Assembly: GCA_965221555.1 (NCBI GenBank)
Contig: OZ244895.1
Span: 2,108,001 to 2,172,000, forward strand
Reading direction: 5' to 3'
Origin: JAJEAD01 sp965221555
GTDB taxonomy: Bacteria > Pseudomonadota > Gammaproteobacteria > HK1
Length of the DNA stretch: 64,000 nt
In this document: one piece after another, positions 33,050 to 40,797 of the stretch
How the letters are laid out: each line of letters begins with the position of its first letter
Numbering within the stretch: position 1 is the first letter of the stretch
Notes under the pieces: model-generated
Told to the model about the DNA's origin: nothing
The model's input: only the letters and a program-made list of their open reading frames with translations
Database searches by the model: none
Translations under genes and position numbers: made by a program

Positions 33050-34411
33050 TCAGGTCCAGATGCCCTCGGCCCGGAGCTCGTCGGTGGCAAGCTCGATCCC
33101 CCGGCGCAGAATCGAGACCATCTCGTCCACCTGATCGCGGGTAATGACAAGGGGCGGGGACATCACGCACATGCTGTAGATCGGGCGCACGATGAGTCCG
33201 AGGCGCTGGCAGTGCCGGTCGATGCGAGCGCCGAAGTCGTACTCCGCCGCAAGGGTCTCATGGCCCGGGATCGCGCAGTCCACGCATGCCATCAGGCCGA
33301 GGCCGCGCACTTCCGACACGAGCGGCAGCTCCTCGAGGGTGCGCAGTCGCTCCTGCAGATAGGCGCCGACGCTCCGCGCGTGCCCCATTATCTGCTCTCG
33401 CTCCATGATCTCGATGTTGGCGAGCGCGGCGGCGCAGGACACCGGGTGGGCGGAGTAGGTGAAGCCGTTGGAGAACACCGCCCCCTCGCCCCGCACCTCT
33501 TCCAGAAGCCGGTCGGAGATGAGCAGCGCGCCGAGCGGCGCATAGCCCGAGGTGAGGCCCTTGGCGCAGGTGATCATGTCCGGCACGATGTCGAAGACCG
33601 GCTCGGAGGCGAAGAAGTGGCCCAGGCGCCCGAAGCCGGTCACCACTTCATCGGAGATGTAGAGCACGTCGTGGCGGCGGCACACCTCCAGGCAGGCGCG
33701 GTGGTAGCCCGGAGGAGGCACCACCACTCCGCCGGAGGCCAGTATCGGCTCGGCGATGAACGCGGCGACGCGGTCCGCCCCGATCTTCAGGATCTCGGCT
33801 TCGAGCTCCGCCACTTTCGCGTCGCGGAACGCGTCCATGGACATGCCGGCGGGACGCTGCTTGGGATGAGGGGAGGGGATGAGGTGGACGAAGCCGGTCT
33901 CGAAGTCGAGGTAGGTCTTGTCCCGGGGTTTGCCGGAAGCGGAGGCCGACAGGTAGGTGCTCCCGTGATAGGCGTCCTGACGCGAGATGATGTGTTTCTT
34001 CTCCGGACGCCCCCGGTAGTTGTTGTAGAACATCGCGAAGCGCAACGCGGAGTCGACCGCGGTCGAGCCGCCGGTGGTGAAGAAGACGTGGTTCAGGTCT
34101 CCGGGGGAGAGCTCCGCGAGCTTCTCCGCGAGCGCGCCGGAGGGAGGGGTGCCGACCGACCAGGGCGAGAAGTAGGGCATCTCCACCGCCTGCCCGGCCA
34201 TGGCCTCGGCGATCTCGCGGCGCCCGTGCCCCGCGTTGACGCACCACATGCCCGCCGGGCCGTCGATGAGCCGGTTGCCCTCGCTGTCGTAGACGTAGAT
34301 CCCCTCGGAGCGGCTGATGATCGTGCGCTCGTTCGAGCCGAGCTTCTCGATGTTCTCCCAGGGGTGGAGGTAGAAGTTGTCCTGTCTGCGAAGGGTGGCG
34401 GTATCGGTCAT
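33050..34411 (-). CDS. class III (omega) aminotransferase
   Basis: A 453-residue class III PLP aminotransferase: GPAGMWCVNAGHGRREIAEA near residue 52, FFTTGGSTAVDSALR near 112, the RQDAYHGSTYLSAS block near 144, YISDEVVTGFGRLG with the PLP Asp, and CAKGLTSGYAPLG with K284. These features match the adenosylmethionine/omega-amino acid transaminases, which act on terminal amino groups of diamines, beta-alanine or similar amines. The ATG at 34411 follows CGAGG by about 8 nt. The 2OG oxygenase is 293 bp upstream on the same strand. Its amino donor is unknown. Confidence 0.88.
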   Translation of the reverse strand: MTDTATLRRQDNFYLHPWENIEKLGSNERTIISRSEGIYVYDSEGNRLIDGPAGMWCVNAGHGRREIAEAMAGQAVEMPYFSPWSVGTPPSGALAEKLAELSPGDLNHVFFTTGGSTAVDSALRFAMFYNNYRGRPEKKHIISRQDAYHGSTYLSASASGKPRDKTYLDFETGFVHLIPSPHPKQRPAGMSMDAFRDAKVAELEAEILKIGADRVAAFIAEPILASGGVVVPPPGYHRACLEVCRRHDVLYISDEVVTGFGRLGHFFASEPVFDIVPDMITCAKGLTSGYAPLGALLISDRLLEEVRGEGAVFSNGFTYSAHPVSCAAALANIEIMEREQIMGHARSVGAYLQERLRTLEELPLVSEVRGLGLMACVDCAIPGHETLAAEYDFGARIDRHCQRLGLIVRPIYSMCVMSPPLVITRDQVDEMVSILRRGIELATDELRAEGIWT

Positions 34412-34704
34412 GGAGTACCTCGGGAGGGGGTGTTCACGCAAGCGCCGTCGTCGGCCCGCGCCGTCCTCGGCTCGCCGTCGCGCGCCTGCCTGGTGTGCGT
34501 ACGGCCCGCTGCCACGGCAAGTCGGTGTCCGCGGTGGCGAACATCGTCGAGACATGGCGGCGGGGAGGGGAACGCGAGGCGAACGCCGCGGACACGCGGC
34601 GGGTTCCGCGCGGTGATGCCGGTGCTGCGGTGGCTTGATCTCGGCATGGTAGGCGCCTCGCCACCGCAAGGATCAAGGCTCGCCGGGGGCGAGTCAATGA
34701 TGAC

Positions 34705-35538
34705 TCAGCCCACGCGCCCCCAGAAAAACTTGCGCACCTCGTCGCTGTTGGCGACCCCGGGCTCGCGGTTGTAGCACAGCACCGCGACGAGGCGGTGGTG
34801 GCCCCCGCCGACCGGAGTCACCCGGTGGAGGGTGTGATGGCCGGCAAAGATCGACAGGGTGCCGGCCTCGAAGGGCATGTGGACGGGCTCCCCCTCGCCG
34901 TCGAGGATGCGCTCCACCTCGGCGTAACCCTGGTCGTCGTCGTCTCGCACTCCCGCCACGTACTCGAAATGCCCTCCGCTCTGCGCCGGCCTCAGCATGA
35001 GGGTGATGCTGCAACGGCTCTCGTCGAAGTGCCACTGATGGACGCCACCGGGCTCGTAGACGTTGACCGACAGCGCACCGAGCGGGTCGGCGGAACGATG
35101 CAGGCGGGGCATGCCCGTCACCGTTTCGATGAAGCGCAGCAGAGGATCCCACTCGTACAGGCGGGAGAGGACGGCGCTCGGCGGCAGGTAGTCGTTGGCG
35201 ATGGACCCGACCGCGGTGTGGAGCAGGCGGTTTCTCGGATGGTGCGCCGGAAACCTGGGATCCGAATCCGCTTCGAGATATGCGTTGTGGGTGTTACGGC
35301 AGTAGAAGGTCTTGTCGAGGAGCGCGCTCGTCTCCTCCTCCGCCCGCGCGAGTGCCGACTTGCGCAGGAAGCGGGGAAGCAGGCACACCCCGTCTTGCTC
35401 GAAACGCTCCGCGCACTCGCGGGCGAAGGCGCTCGCTCGCGGCGCATCGTCCAGTGGGTAGCGCTCCAGATCGACGATCTCTTCGATGTCGAGCGCTTTC
35501 GTGTCGACACGATGGGTGTTGTTGGCTTGCACGTTCAA
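34705..35538 (-). CDS. 2-oxoglutarate Fe(II) oxygenase, HalD/BesD-like hydroxylase type
   Basis: A 277-residue non-haem iron oxygenase. The first iron ligands are in HQWHFDESRCSITLMLRP (H-x-D), the distal His is in HHTLHRVTPVGGG, and an Arg for 2-oxoglutarate follows in HRLVAVL. The overall look resembles the lysine halogenase/hydroxylase (BesD/HalD) group of small oxygenases. The retained Asp of H-x-D argues for hydroxylase activity, because halogenases have Gly or Ala there. The start is TTG at 35538 with GGGAGAGAC upstream. It is on the same strand as the class III aminotransferase, suggesting action on a free amino acid or amine. Placement in this subgroup is from memory of motifs and not certain. 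Confidence 0.72.
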   Translation of the reverse strand: MNVQANNTHRVDTKALDIEEIVDLERYPLDDAPRASAFARECAERFEQDGVCLLPRFLRKSALARAEEETSALLDKTFYCRNTHNAYLEADSDPRFPAHHPRNRLLHTAVGSIANDYLPPSAVLSRLYEWDPLLRFIETVTGMPRLHRSADPLGALSVNVYEPGGVHQWHFDESRCSITLMLRPAQSGGHFEYVAGVRDDDDQGYAEVERILDGEGEPVHMPFEAGTLSIFAGHHTLHRVTPVGGGHHRLVAVLCYNREPGVANSDEVRKFFWGRVG

Positions 35539-35601
35539 GTCTCTCCCATAGTCTCCAAAATGGTCATCAGCGCCGAAAGCGAATCGGGGGTCGCTTCCCG
35601 G

Positions 35602-35670
35602 GGCCTGAGAGTTTCACCAATTTTAAGTCGCTTCGGGCGTCAGGATACCGTGGTAGCGGGGCGCACGGAG
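35602..35670 (-). repeat. non-coding inverted-repeat element, copy 4 (one-ended remnant)
   Basis: TTTCACCAATTTT at 35612-35624, followed by CGCTTCGGGCGTCAGGATACC and GTGGTAGCGG, matches the end of copy 2 in the same orientation; similarity fades after about 35670. The second terminus is not recognisable. It is a diverged or truncated member of the family. Confidence 0.6.
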
Positions 35671-35944
35671 CGTAAGACGCTGAAGTCGTAGACGTCGCGA
35701 GATCGAAGTGATGCTTCGGCAATGCTCGCCGAGCCGGGCCGAATGATCCAGACCCGCCGTCCGGCCCGCCCTCGTGTTTCAAGGCTGCGCCAAGGAGAGC
35801 GCCTCATGTCCGCAAGCGCGGCGAAGGCGCTGCGACCGCGCGGGCATCTCGTCCCGTTTGCCGCATTGTTCCCGGTCTTGTTCGAGACGTCAGGGTCGAC
35901 ATCCGGTCTCGTTCGGGCACTCCGTCCATGGTCCAGAAAGGAAA

Positions 35945-35974
35945 GAGCCCCCTTCCGTTGCCGGAAGGGGGCTC
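35945..35974 (-). terminator. Rho-independent terminator of the DUF1127 gene
   Basis: GAGCCCCCTTCCG (35945-35957) pairs perfectly with CGGAAGGGGGCTC (35962-35974) around a 4-nt loop. Read on the minus strand the stem is followed by TTTCCTTTC. It begins 26 bp after the DUF1127 stop, so it terminates that gene. Confidence 0.75.
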
Positions 35975-36000
35975 TCGTCTCGGCGCCTGTGAGGAGGGGG

Positions 36001-36387
36001 TCAGGCGACGAGGCGAAAGTGCTCGTCATTGACGGCGGGATGCCGGGGGACCGCCACGGTGTCGATACGCGCGCTGCGCCGCGGCGAAGTTGCACGGCGG
36101 CGCCGAGCGAGTTCGTCGAGGGGGAGGTTGCGGCCCGCCACCTCGTTCAGGTCTCCCGGCTCCAGGCCGATGTCGGCGAGCATGCGCCGGTCGAGACGAT
36201 TGAGGACATCGAGCGTGCGCCGACGCTCCGCCTGTTCCCGCAGGCTTGAGCGCAGCCCGCGCAATGCGGCGATCGCTCCGGAGACCAGATCGGTCAGCGG
36301 CTCCGTCAACCCAATGAGTCCCGGGAAGACGGCGACGCCCGTCGCTGTTTGGTGAGTTCCCGCCAGGGATCGGTGTTGATGGTTCAT
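36001..36387 (-). CDS. DUF1127 (YjiS-like) small protein
   Basis: A 128-residue protein with a DUF1127 motif near its centre, LNRLDRRMLADIGLEPGDL, which fits the small YjiS-like family (arginine-rich helices, often RNA-linked in alpha- and gammaproteobacteria). A hydrophobic region lies before it, near residues 16-45, and the C-terminal tail is Arg-rich. AAGGAG precedes the ATG at 36387. It has its own terminator at 35945-35974 and is separated from SelD by 190 bp. The function is not established; members affect RNA turnover and phosphate or stress adaptation in some bacteria. Confidence 0.82.
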   Translation of the reverse strand: MNHQHRSLAGTHQTATGVAVFPGLIGLTEPLTDLVSGAIAALRGLRSSLREQAERRRTLDVLNRLDRRMLADIGLEPGDLNEVAGRNLPLDELARRRRATSPRRSARIDTVAVPRHPAVNDEHFRLVA

Positions 36388-36577
36388 GGTGTTCTCCTTG
36401 CCGCGAGCATCGCTGGTAGCGAGCCTTCGAGACGCTTTATGCCCCAGGCAAGGGAAAGGGAAAATTGGTGCTTTCCGCTGGCCCCTTTCGGTTTTCCGCA
36501 GGGGCCCGCGTGACGCAGCGGCGGCTTGGCACCGTGCGTCCCGGCCGGTGAGGCGTCGCGCGCCGCGGCGCGGTCTC

Positions 36578-38812
36578 TCAGGCGAGCTCGACGAGAGGTC
36601 CGTCCCCTCCCGGCAGCACCTCGCCGATCGTCGCCGCGGCGTCGTAGCCTGCCGCCCGCAGCGCAAGCAGGCACGCGCCGGTGCACTGCGCGGGGACACT
36701 GGCGAGCAGTCCTCCGGAGGTCTGGGGGTCGTAGAGGATGGGGGGAATGTGCGCCGAGGCGGCGTCGTGGCGGCGAAGGCGTGCCGCGAACGCCTCGTTC
36801 CCGGGGTGCAGGGTGCTGCGGAAACCTTCTTCGAGCAGCTCTTCCGCGCCGGGCAGCAGGGGAAGGCGAGCGGTCTCCAGACGCGCGCGCACGCCGGAGG
36901 CTTCCAGGATCTCGACGAGGTGGCCGAGCAGCCCGAAGCCGCTGATGTCGGTGCAGCCGCCCGCTGCGTGGGCGGCGAACACTTCCGCCGCGCCGCGATT
37001 CGAGAGCCGCATCGAGGCGAGCGCGCCCTGAAGAGTCCCCGCTCCCGCCCGGGCCCTCATGTCGGCCGCGAGGATCACCCCGGTGCCGAGCGCCTTGGTG
37101 AGGATGAGACGCTCTCCGGGTCGGGCCCCGCCCTTGCGCAGCACCGCGCCGGAAGCGACGAATCCGTTCACCGCGAGTCCGAAGGAGGCTTCGGGACCCT
37201 CTCCGGTGTGGCCTCCCACCAGCGCCGCGCCCGCCTCGCGCAGGGCTTCGGTCGCGCCGGACAGGAGCTGGAACAACTCCTCTTCCTGCTTGTCGGCGCG
37301 CCCGTAGGCCAGGGTCACCATCGCCTGCGCGGAGTGGGCCCGGGCGCCCATCGCGAAGAGGTCGCTCAGACAGTGCGCCGCGGTGATCCCGCCGAAGACG
37401 TAGGGGTCGTCCACGAAGGGCCGGAAGTGATCGACCGACTGCACGAGGAGGGCGCCGGGCGGCGTCTCCAGGATCGCGGCATCGTCGGGCGTGCCCAGGC
37501 CGACGATCACCCCGGACTGCGTTCCCGGGTCGATGCGAGCGAGTGCCGCGCGCAGCACGGGGCTCGGCAGCTTGGCGGCGCAACCGCCGCAGTGCATCGC
37601 ATCGGCCGGCCCCGCCTCGCCCGGGACTTCGGGGGCGGGGGCGCTCATTGACGGCAGTTCCTGGTAGCGGCGCATCCAGCGTCGGTCGATCCAGTCCTTG
37701 AGCCGCCACACCCACTTGCCCTGGAGCGCGAGGCCGCCCCACGAAGCCACCGCGTGGGGGCGGCCGGTGGAGATCAGGGCAAGCGTGCGGCGCTGGGCGC
37801 GAAAGGGCCTGGGGCTCTCGCCCGTGGCCACTCTTCGCAGATTCTCCGCGAGCACCGGACCGGCCCGCACCGCGTACACGCCTGACTTCGCAAGCGGTTG
37901 CGAGGCGAATCCGGCGACGTCGCCGGCCGCGAATACGTTGGCGTGAGACGTGGACTGCAGCGTGTCGCGCACCCGCACGAATCCCGCCGGGTCCAGCTCG
38001 AGGCCGGTGTCGGCGAGCCAGGGAGCAGCGCAAGCGTGGGTCACGAGCACCGCGACATCGAAGCCGATGGGCGCGGCGCCCTCGAACCTCGCCTCGCCCT
38101 GGGACAGTGCGCTCACCCGGTGATTGCGGCGAAGCGCGATACCGGCGACCGAGAGTGCCTCGCACAGGCGGCGCCGGGCTCCCGCTCCATGTCCCGGCAG
38201 CACTTCGGAGTCCGCGCAGACGACGGTGATCCGGGGCGGCTCGAAGCGCGCCACGCTCCCCAGGCGCCAGTTGAGGGCGAGGGCCAGCTCGACCCCGCCC
38301 GCGCCGGCGCCGATGACGAGCAGGCGAAGGGGAGCGCGCTCGCACCGAACCCGTTCCTCCAGCGCCGCGATACGTTCGAGAAAAACGTCGACCGGCTTGA
38401 CCGGGATCGCCCACTCGGCCGCACCGTCGATGTGTCCGTGGGCGGGCAGGGAGCCGATGTCGAGCGAGAGGAGGTCGAAAGCCACCGGCGGGCGCCCCTC
38501 GACCCGTACCAGTCCGCGTTCGAGGTCGAGTCCCCGCGCCGTTCCGTGGTAGAGGCGGGCCCTGGCAAAGCTCGCGAGGTTGCGCAGGTCGATGTTCGCC
38601 TCCTCGTGGCGGTAGCGCCCGGCAACGAGCCCCGGCAGCATTCCGGAGTAGGGGGTGAGCAGGTCCCTACTGACCAGGGTGACTCGCACGCCGGGCGGCG
38701 GGGTCATGGCGAAGCGGCGCAGCACCTCGACATGGCTGTGGCCCCCGCCGACGAGGACCACATCGGTGTCGACCGGGCGCGGCACCGGCGCCGAGTCCCC
38801 GCCCGCTTTCAT
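36578..38812 (-). CDS. selD: SelD (selenide, water dikinase) fused to an FAD/NAD-dependent oxidoreductase domain
   Basis: A 744-residue two-domain protein. Residues 1 to about 370 form a pyridine-nucleotide-disulfide-type (NADH dehydrogenase-like) oxidoreductase, with VVLVGGGHSHVEVL at the N-terminus, a second dinucleotide motif VIGAGAGGVELALA near 167, and FAAGDVAGFASQPLA near 295. From about residue 400 on it is selenophosphate synthetase: HCGGCAAKL with C411 and K414 (the Cys-x-x-Lys pair of SelD), GTPDDAAILETPP, GGITAAHCLSDLFAMGA and YDPQTSGGLL. It makes selenophosphate from selenide and ATP; the fused domain may supply or reduce selenium (inference). Such fusions are known in several bacteria. 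It is Cys-type, needing no Sec itself. The gene lies 119 bp downstream of the amidohydrolase. Confidence 0.9.
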   Translation of the reverse strand: MKAGGDSAPVPRPVDTDVVLVGGGHSHVEVLRRFAMTPPPGVRVTLVSRDLLTPYSGMLPGLVAGRYRHEEANIDLRNLASFARARLYHGTARGLDLERGLVRVEGRPPVAFDLLSLDIGSLPAHGHIDGAAEWAIPVKPVDVFLERIAALEERVRCERAPLRLLVIGAGAGGVELALALNWRLGSVARFEPPRITVVCADSEVLPGHGAGARRRLCEALSVAGIALRRNHRVSALSQGEARFEGAAPIGFDVAVLVTHACAAPWLADTGLELDPAGFVRVRDTLQSTSHANVFAAGDVAGFASQPLAKSGVYAVRAGPVLAENLRRVATGESPRPFRAQRRTLALISTGRPHAVASWGGLALQGKWVWRLKDWIDRRWMRRYQELPSMSAPAPEVPGEAGPADAMHCGGCAAKLPSPVLRAALARIDPGTQSGVIVGLGTPDDAAILETPPGALLVQSVDHFRPFVDDPYVFGGITAAHCLSDLFAMGARAHSAQAMVTLAYGRADKQEEELFQLLSGATEALREAGAALVGGHTGEGPEASFGLAVNGFVASGAVLRKGGARPGERLILTKALGTGVILAADMRARAGAGTLQGALASMRLSNRGAAEVFAAHAAGGCTDISGFGLLGHLVEILEASGVRARLETARLPLLPGAEELLEEGFRSTLHPGNEAFAARLRRHDAASAHIPPILYDPQTSGGLLASVPAQCTGACLLALRAAGYDAAATIGEVLPGGDGPLVELA

Positions 38813-38931
38813 CCGGCTGTCAATCGAGTGCGCGTGGGCCGGGCGCCGTCACGGTGGAATGTCCAGGATCGCGGAGCTCCCGGGACGCGTCCGGAACTCA
38901 TGTCCGGCTTCCGCGCCGGTCTCGCCGCCCT

Positions 38932-40029
38932 TCAGTCGAAACCGTAGAGGGCGGCCGCGTTGTCGTGGACGATGCGCCGCTTGGCCTCCTCCGGCACCCC
39001 CTCGAAAGTGCGCTCGATCACCGCGCGCGAGTGGGGGAAGGTGCCCTCGTCGTGGGGATAGTCGCTGCCCCACATGAGGTTTCCCGCGCCCGTGATGTCC
39101 AGGTTGCCGAGCGCGCTCGGGTCGTCTCCGAAGGTCACATAGCCCTGGCGCGCGAAGTACTCGCTGGGGCGCAGGTCGAGCTTGGGCTGGATCCACATGT
39201 GTTTCTTCTCGTACTGCTCGTCGAGGGCGTAGAGCAGCCAGGCGAGCCATCCGGCGCCGCACTCCACCACGACGAACTTGAGCTTGGGGTGGCGCATCGG
39301 CACCCCGGCGCTGATGAGCAGGGAGATGGGGCTCATCCCGTCGGCCATGCGCATGACCATGAAGTCCAGAGCGCCCCCCATCCCGTCCTGCTCCCCCCAG
39401 TCCTCGGGGTACAGGTCGTGGTCGTTCGTGAACGCATGCAGCGCCAGAACCATTCCGCAATCCGCGAACGCCGCCCACAGTGGCTCGTACTCCGGGCGGT
39501 TGTAGGGGAGATCCCGCACCGTGATCGGAATCTTGGCGCTGCGATAGCCGAGGCGCGCGAGCCGCTCGACCTCCTTTACCGCGGCGCCGATGTCGGACAC
39601 CGGCAGCGCCGCCACCGGGACGAAGCGGTCCGAATGGGGTCCGAAGAGCTCCATCGCCCAGTCGTTGAAGGCCCTTGCCACGCTCATCTGGTACTCCGGA
39701 TCCGGTGACAGGTAGAGGGACAGGGTCTCGTTCGCGTAGATCACCTCGGCGTCGACTCCGTCGCGGCGCATGTCCTCGATGCGCCGGTCGAGATCGCGGC
39801 CACCGCTGGGGTCGGAGCGGAACTCCCGCTCGCGATCCTCGCTCGTCGCCACGCTGTCCGCGATGTCCAGGCGGCGCGCCTTCTTTCCTTCCGTCACGTA
39901 GTAGCGCGCGCCGTCGCGCACCTCCAGGTGCGGGACCCGGTCGCGGTACTTGCGGGGGACGCGCTCGCGGTACAGGAGGGGATCCTCCTGCACGTGGGAG
40001 TCGGCGGAGATGATTCTGAGTTCCGACAT
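38932..40029 (-). CDS. amidohydrolase 2 family (ACMSD-like) metal-dependent hydrolase
   Basis: A 365-residue TIM-barrel amidohydrolase of the amidohydrolase_2 group (COG2159). The N-terminal ISADSHVQED has the D-x-H metal pair (D10, H12), MVLALHAFTND has a later His, and GNLMWGSDYPHDEGTFPHS holds the last metal Asp near residue 323. Relatives include decarboxylases and hydrolases of ring or amide substrates, and the substrate is unknown. It is placed between the selenocysteine tRNA and SelD on the same strand, although no role in selenium metabolism is known for this family. A CATAAT-like -10 element lies upstream on the minus strand near 40063. Confidence 0.83.
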   Translation of the reverse strand: MSELRIISADSHVQEDPLLYRERVPRKYRDRVPHLEVRDGARYYVTEGKKARRLDIADSVATSEDREREFRSDPSGGRDLDRRIEDMRRDGVDAEVIYANETLSLYLSPDPEYQMSVARAFNDWAMELFGPHSDRFVPVAALPVSDIGAAVKEVERLARLGYRSAKIPITVRDLPYNRPEYEPLWAAFADCGMVLALHAFTNDHDLYPEDWGEQDGMGGALDFMVMRMADGMSPISLLISAGVPMRHPKLKFVVVECGAGWLAWLLYALDEQYEKKHMWIQPKLDLRPSEYFARQGYVTFGDDPSALGNLDITGAGNLMWGSDYPHDEGTFPHSRAVIERTFEGVPEEAKRRIVHDNAAALYGFD

Positions 40030-40401
40030 GTTGGTTCTCGCTCGAACGAAGTGGCCCCTCCATTATGCGTCACGAGGCCGGCTATCTGGGCGAGGGTCGG
40101 AGGTCGAGGAGTCTCCCCGTCTGTGGGTCGAGGACCACGCCGCCCTCACTTGCATCAACCCCCTGTTCCAGCGTCCGACTCGCCTTCCGTCGGGTAAACC
40201 CCACTCTGGCTACTTCGAAGCCGTAGAGAAAGCGGAGCGGACCATCTTGTCTCCCGGGGATGAGGGGCTTGGCCCGGACGGCGGAAAGTGGCTCTGGCGC
40301 TACCGGTCTCCCCGATCCACATGTCGTCGCCAGTCTTGCGGCGAGGACGCTGTACCAAAGATCTTCAGCGTGGCCCGGATCGGACGCCGACGCCGAGGGC
40401 G
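40030..40401. other. 372-bp gap without a recognised gene, upstream of the amidohydrolase
   Basis: I see no supported gene. Open frames on the minus strand overlap the selenocysteine tRNA and have no family resemblance. The amidohydrolase promoter should be here; CATAAT on the minus strand near 40063-40068 is a possible -10. Confidence 0.4.
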
Positions 40402-40496
40402 TGGCGGAAGAGGGTGGGAGTCGAACCCACCGAACGCGTCTGACACGTCCCAACGGATTTGAAGTCCGCGCGGGCCACCGGACCCGATCCACTTCC
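40402..40496 (-). tRNA. selC: tRNA-Sec (anticodon UCA)
   Basis: A 95-nt selenocysteine tRNA, read from 40496 to 40402. It begins GGAAGTGG and ends with CCTCTTCC-G-CCA, giving an 8-bp acceptor stem as in bacterial tRNA-Sec with one U-U mismatch at position 6. The T arm is GTGGG-TTCGACT-CCCAC, making the 8+5 stack. The anticodon loop is CTTCAAA with UCA. A long variable arm (ACGTG..CGCGT stem) is present. The encoded 3' CCA is visible. It is next to the amidohydrolase and selB genes, so this is a true UGA-decoding system. Confidence 0.9.
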
Positions 40497-40592
40497 GTGT
40501 CGCGAAAACCGACCAATTCGCGTCTTCTTCCGGTCTTCGACGGCGCCGGAGATACGCGATCGGGGCGCACTTTACCCCACTACTTGCGGCGT

Positions 40593-40797
40593 GTGTCGCG
40601 CCGGCGGTGACCGGAGTACGGCTCGGGCACGCTTTGGGTATGGCGTGCCGCCTACGGGTTCACTCTCCGGTGGCGTGGGTCGCGATAGCGTTCGCAGGTG
40701 TCGCGCCGGCGGTGACCGGAGCGCAGTCCGTGGACTTATCGGCGCATGGTCCGGGCAAGTTCCGGCACGCGGCGCCACACCCGGCTCACTCTCCGAG
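40593..40797. repeat. imperfect tandem duplication at the 3' end of selB
   Basis: A 24-bp block (GTGTCGCGCC at its left, GACCGGAG at its right) occurs exactly at 40593-40616 and 40698-40721. A second block, TTCACTCTCCG at 40661-40671, resembles CTCACTCTCCG at 40787-40797, which holds the selB stop. The two units are about 105-125 bp and differ between the blocks. Confidence 0.6.

Noticed and set aside
35806..36249. Plus-strand open frame with a strong AAGGAG site and a hydrophobic N-terminus
   Set aside because: It runs through the DUF1127 terminator and antisense to the DUF1127 gene, and its composition beyond residue 40 is that of a shadow frame.
40082..40570. Minus-strand open frame overlapping the selenocysteine tRNA
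   Set aside because: It runs through the tRNA gene and has no family resemblance.
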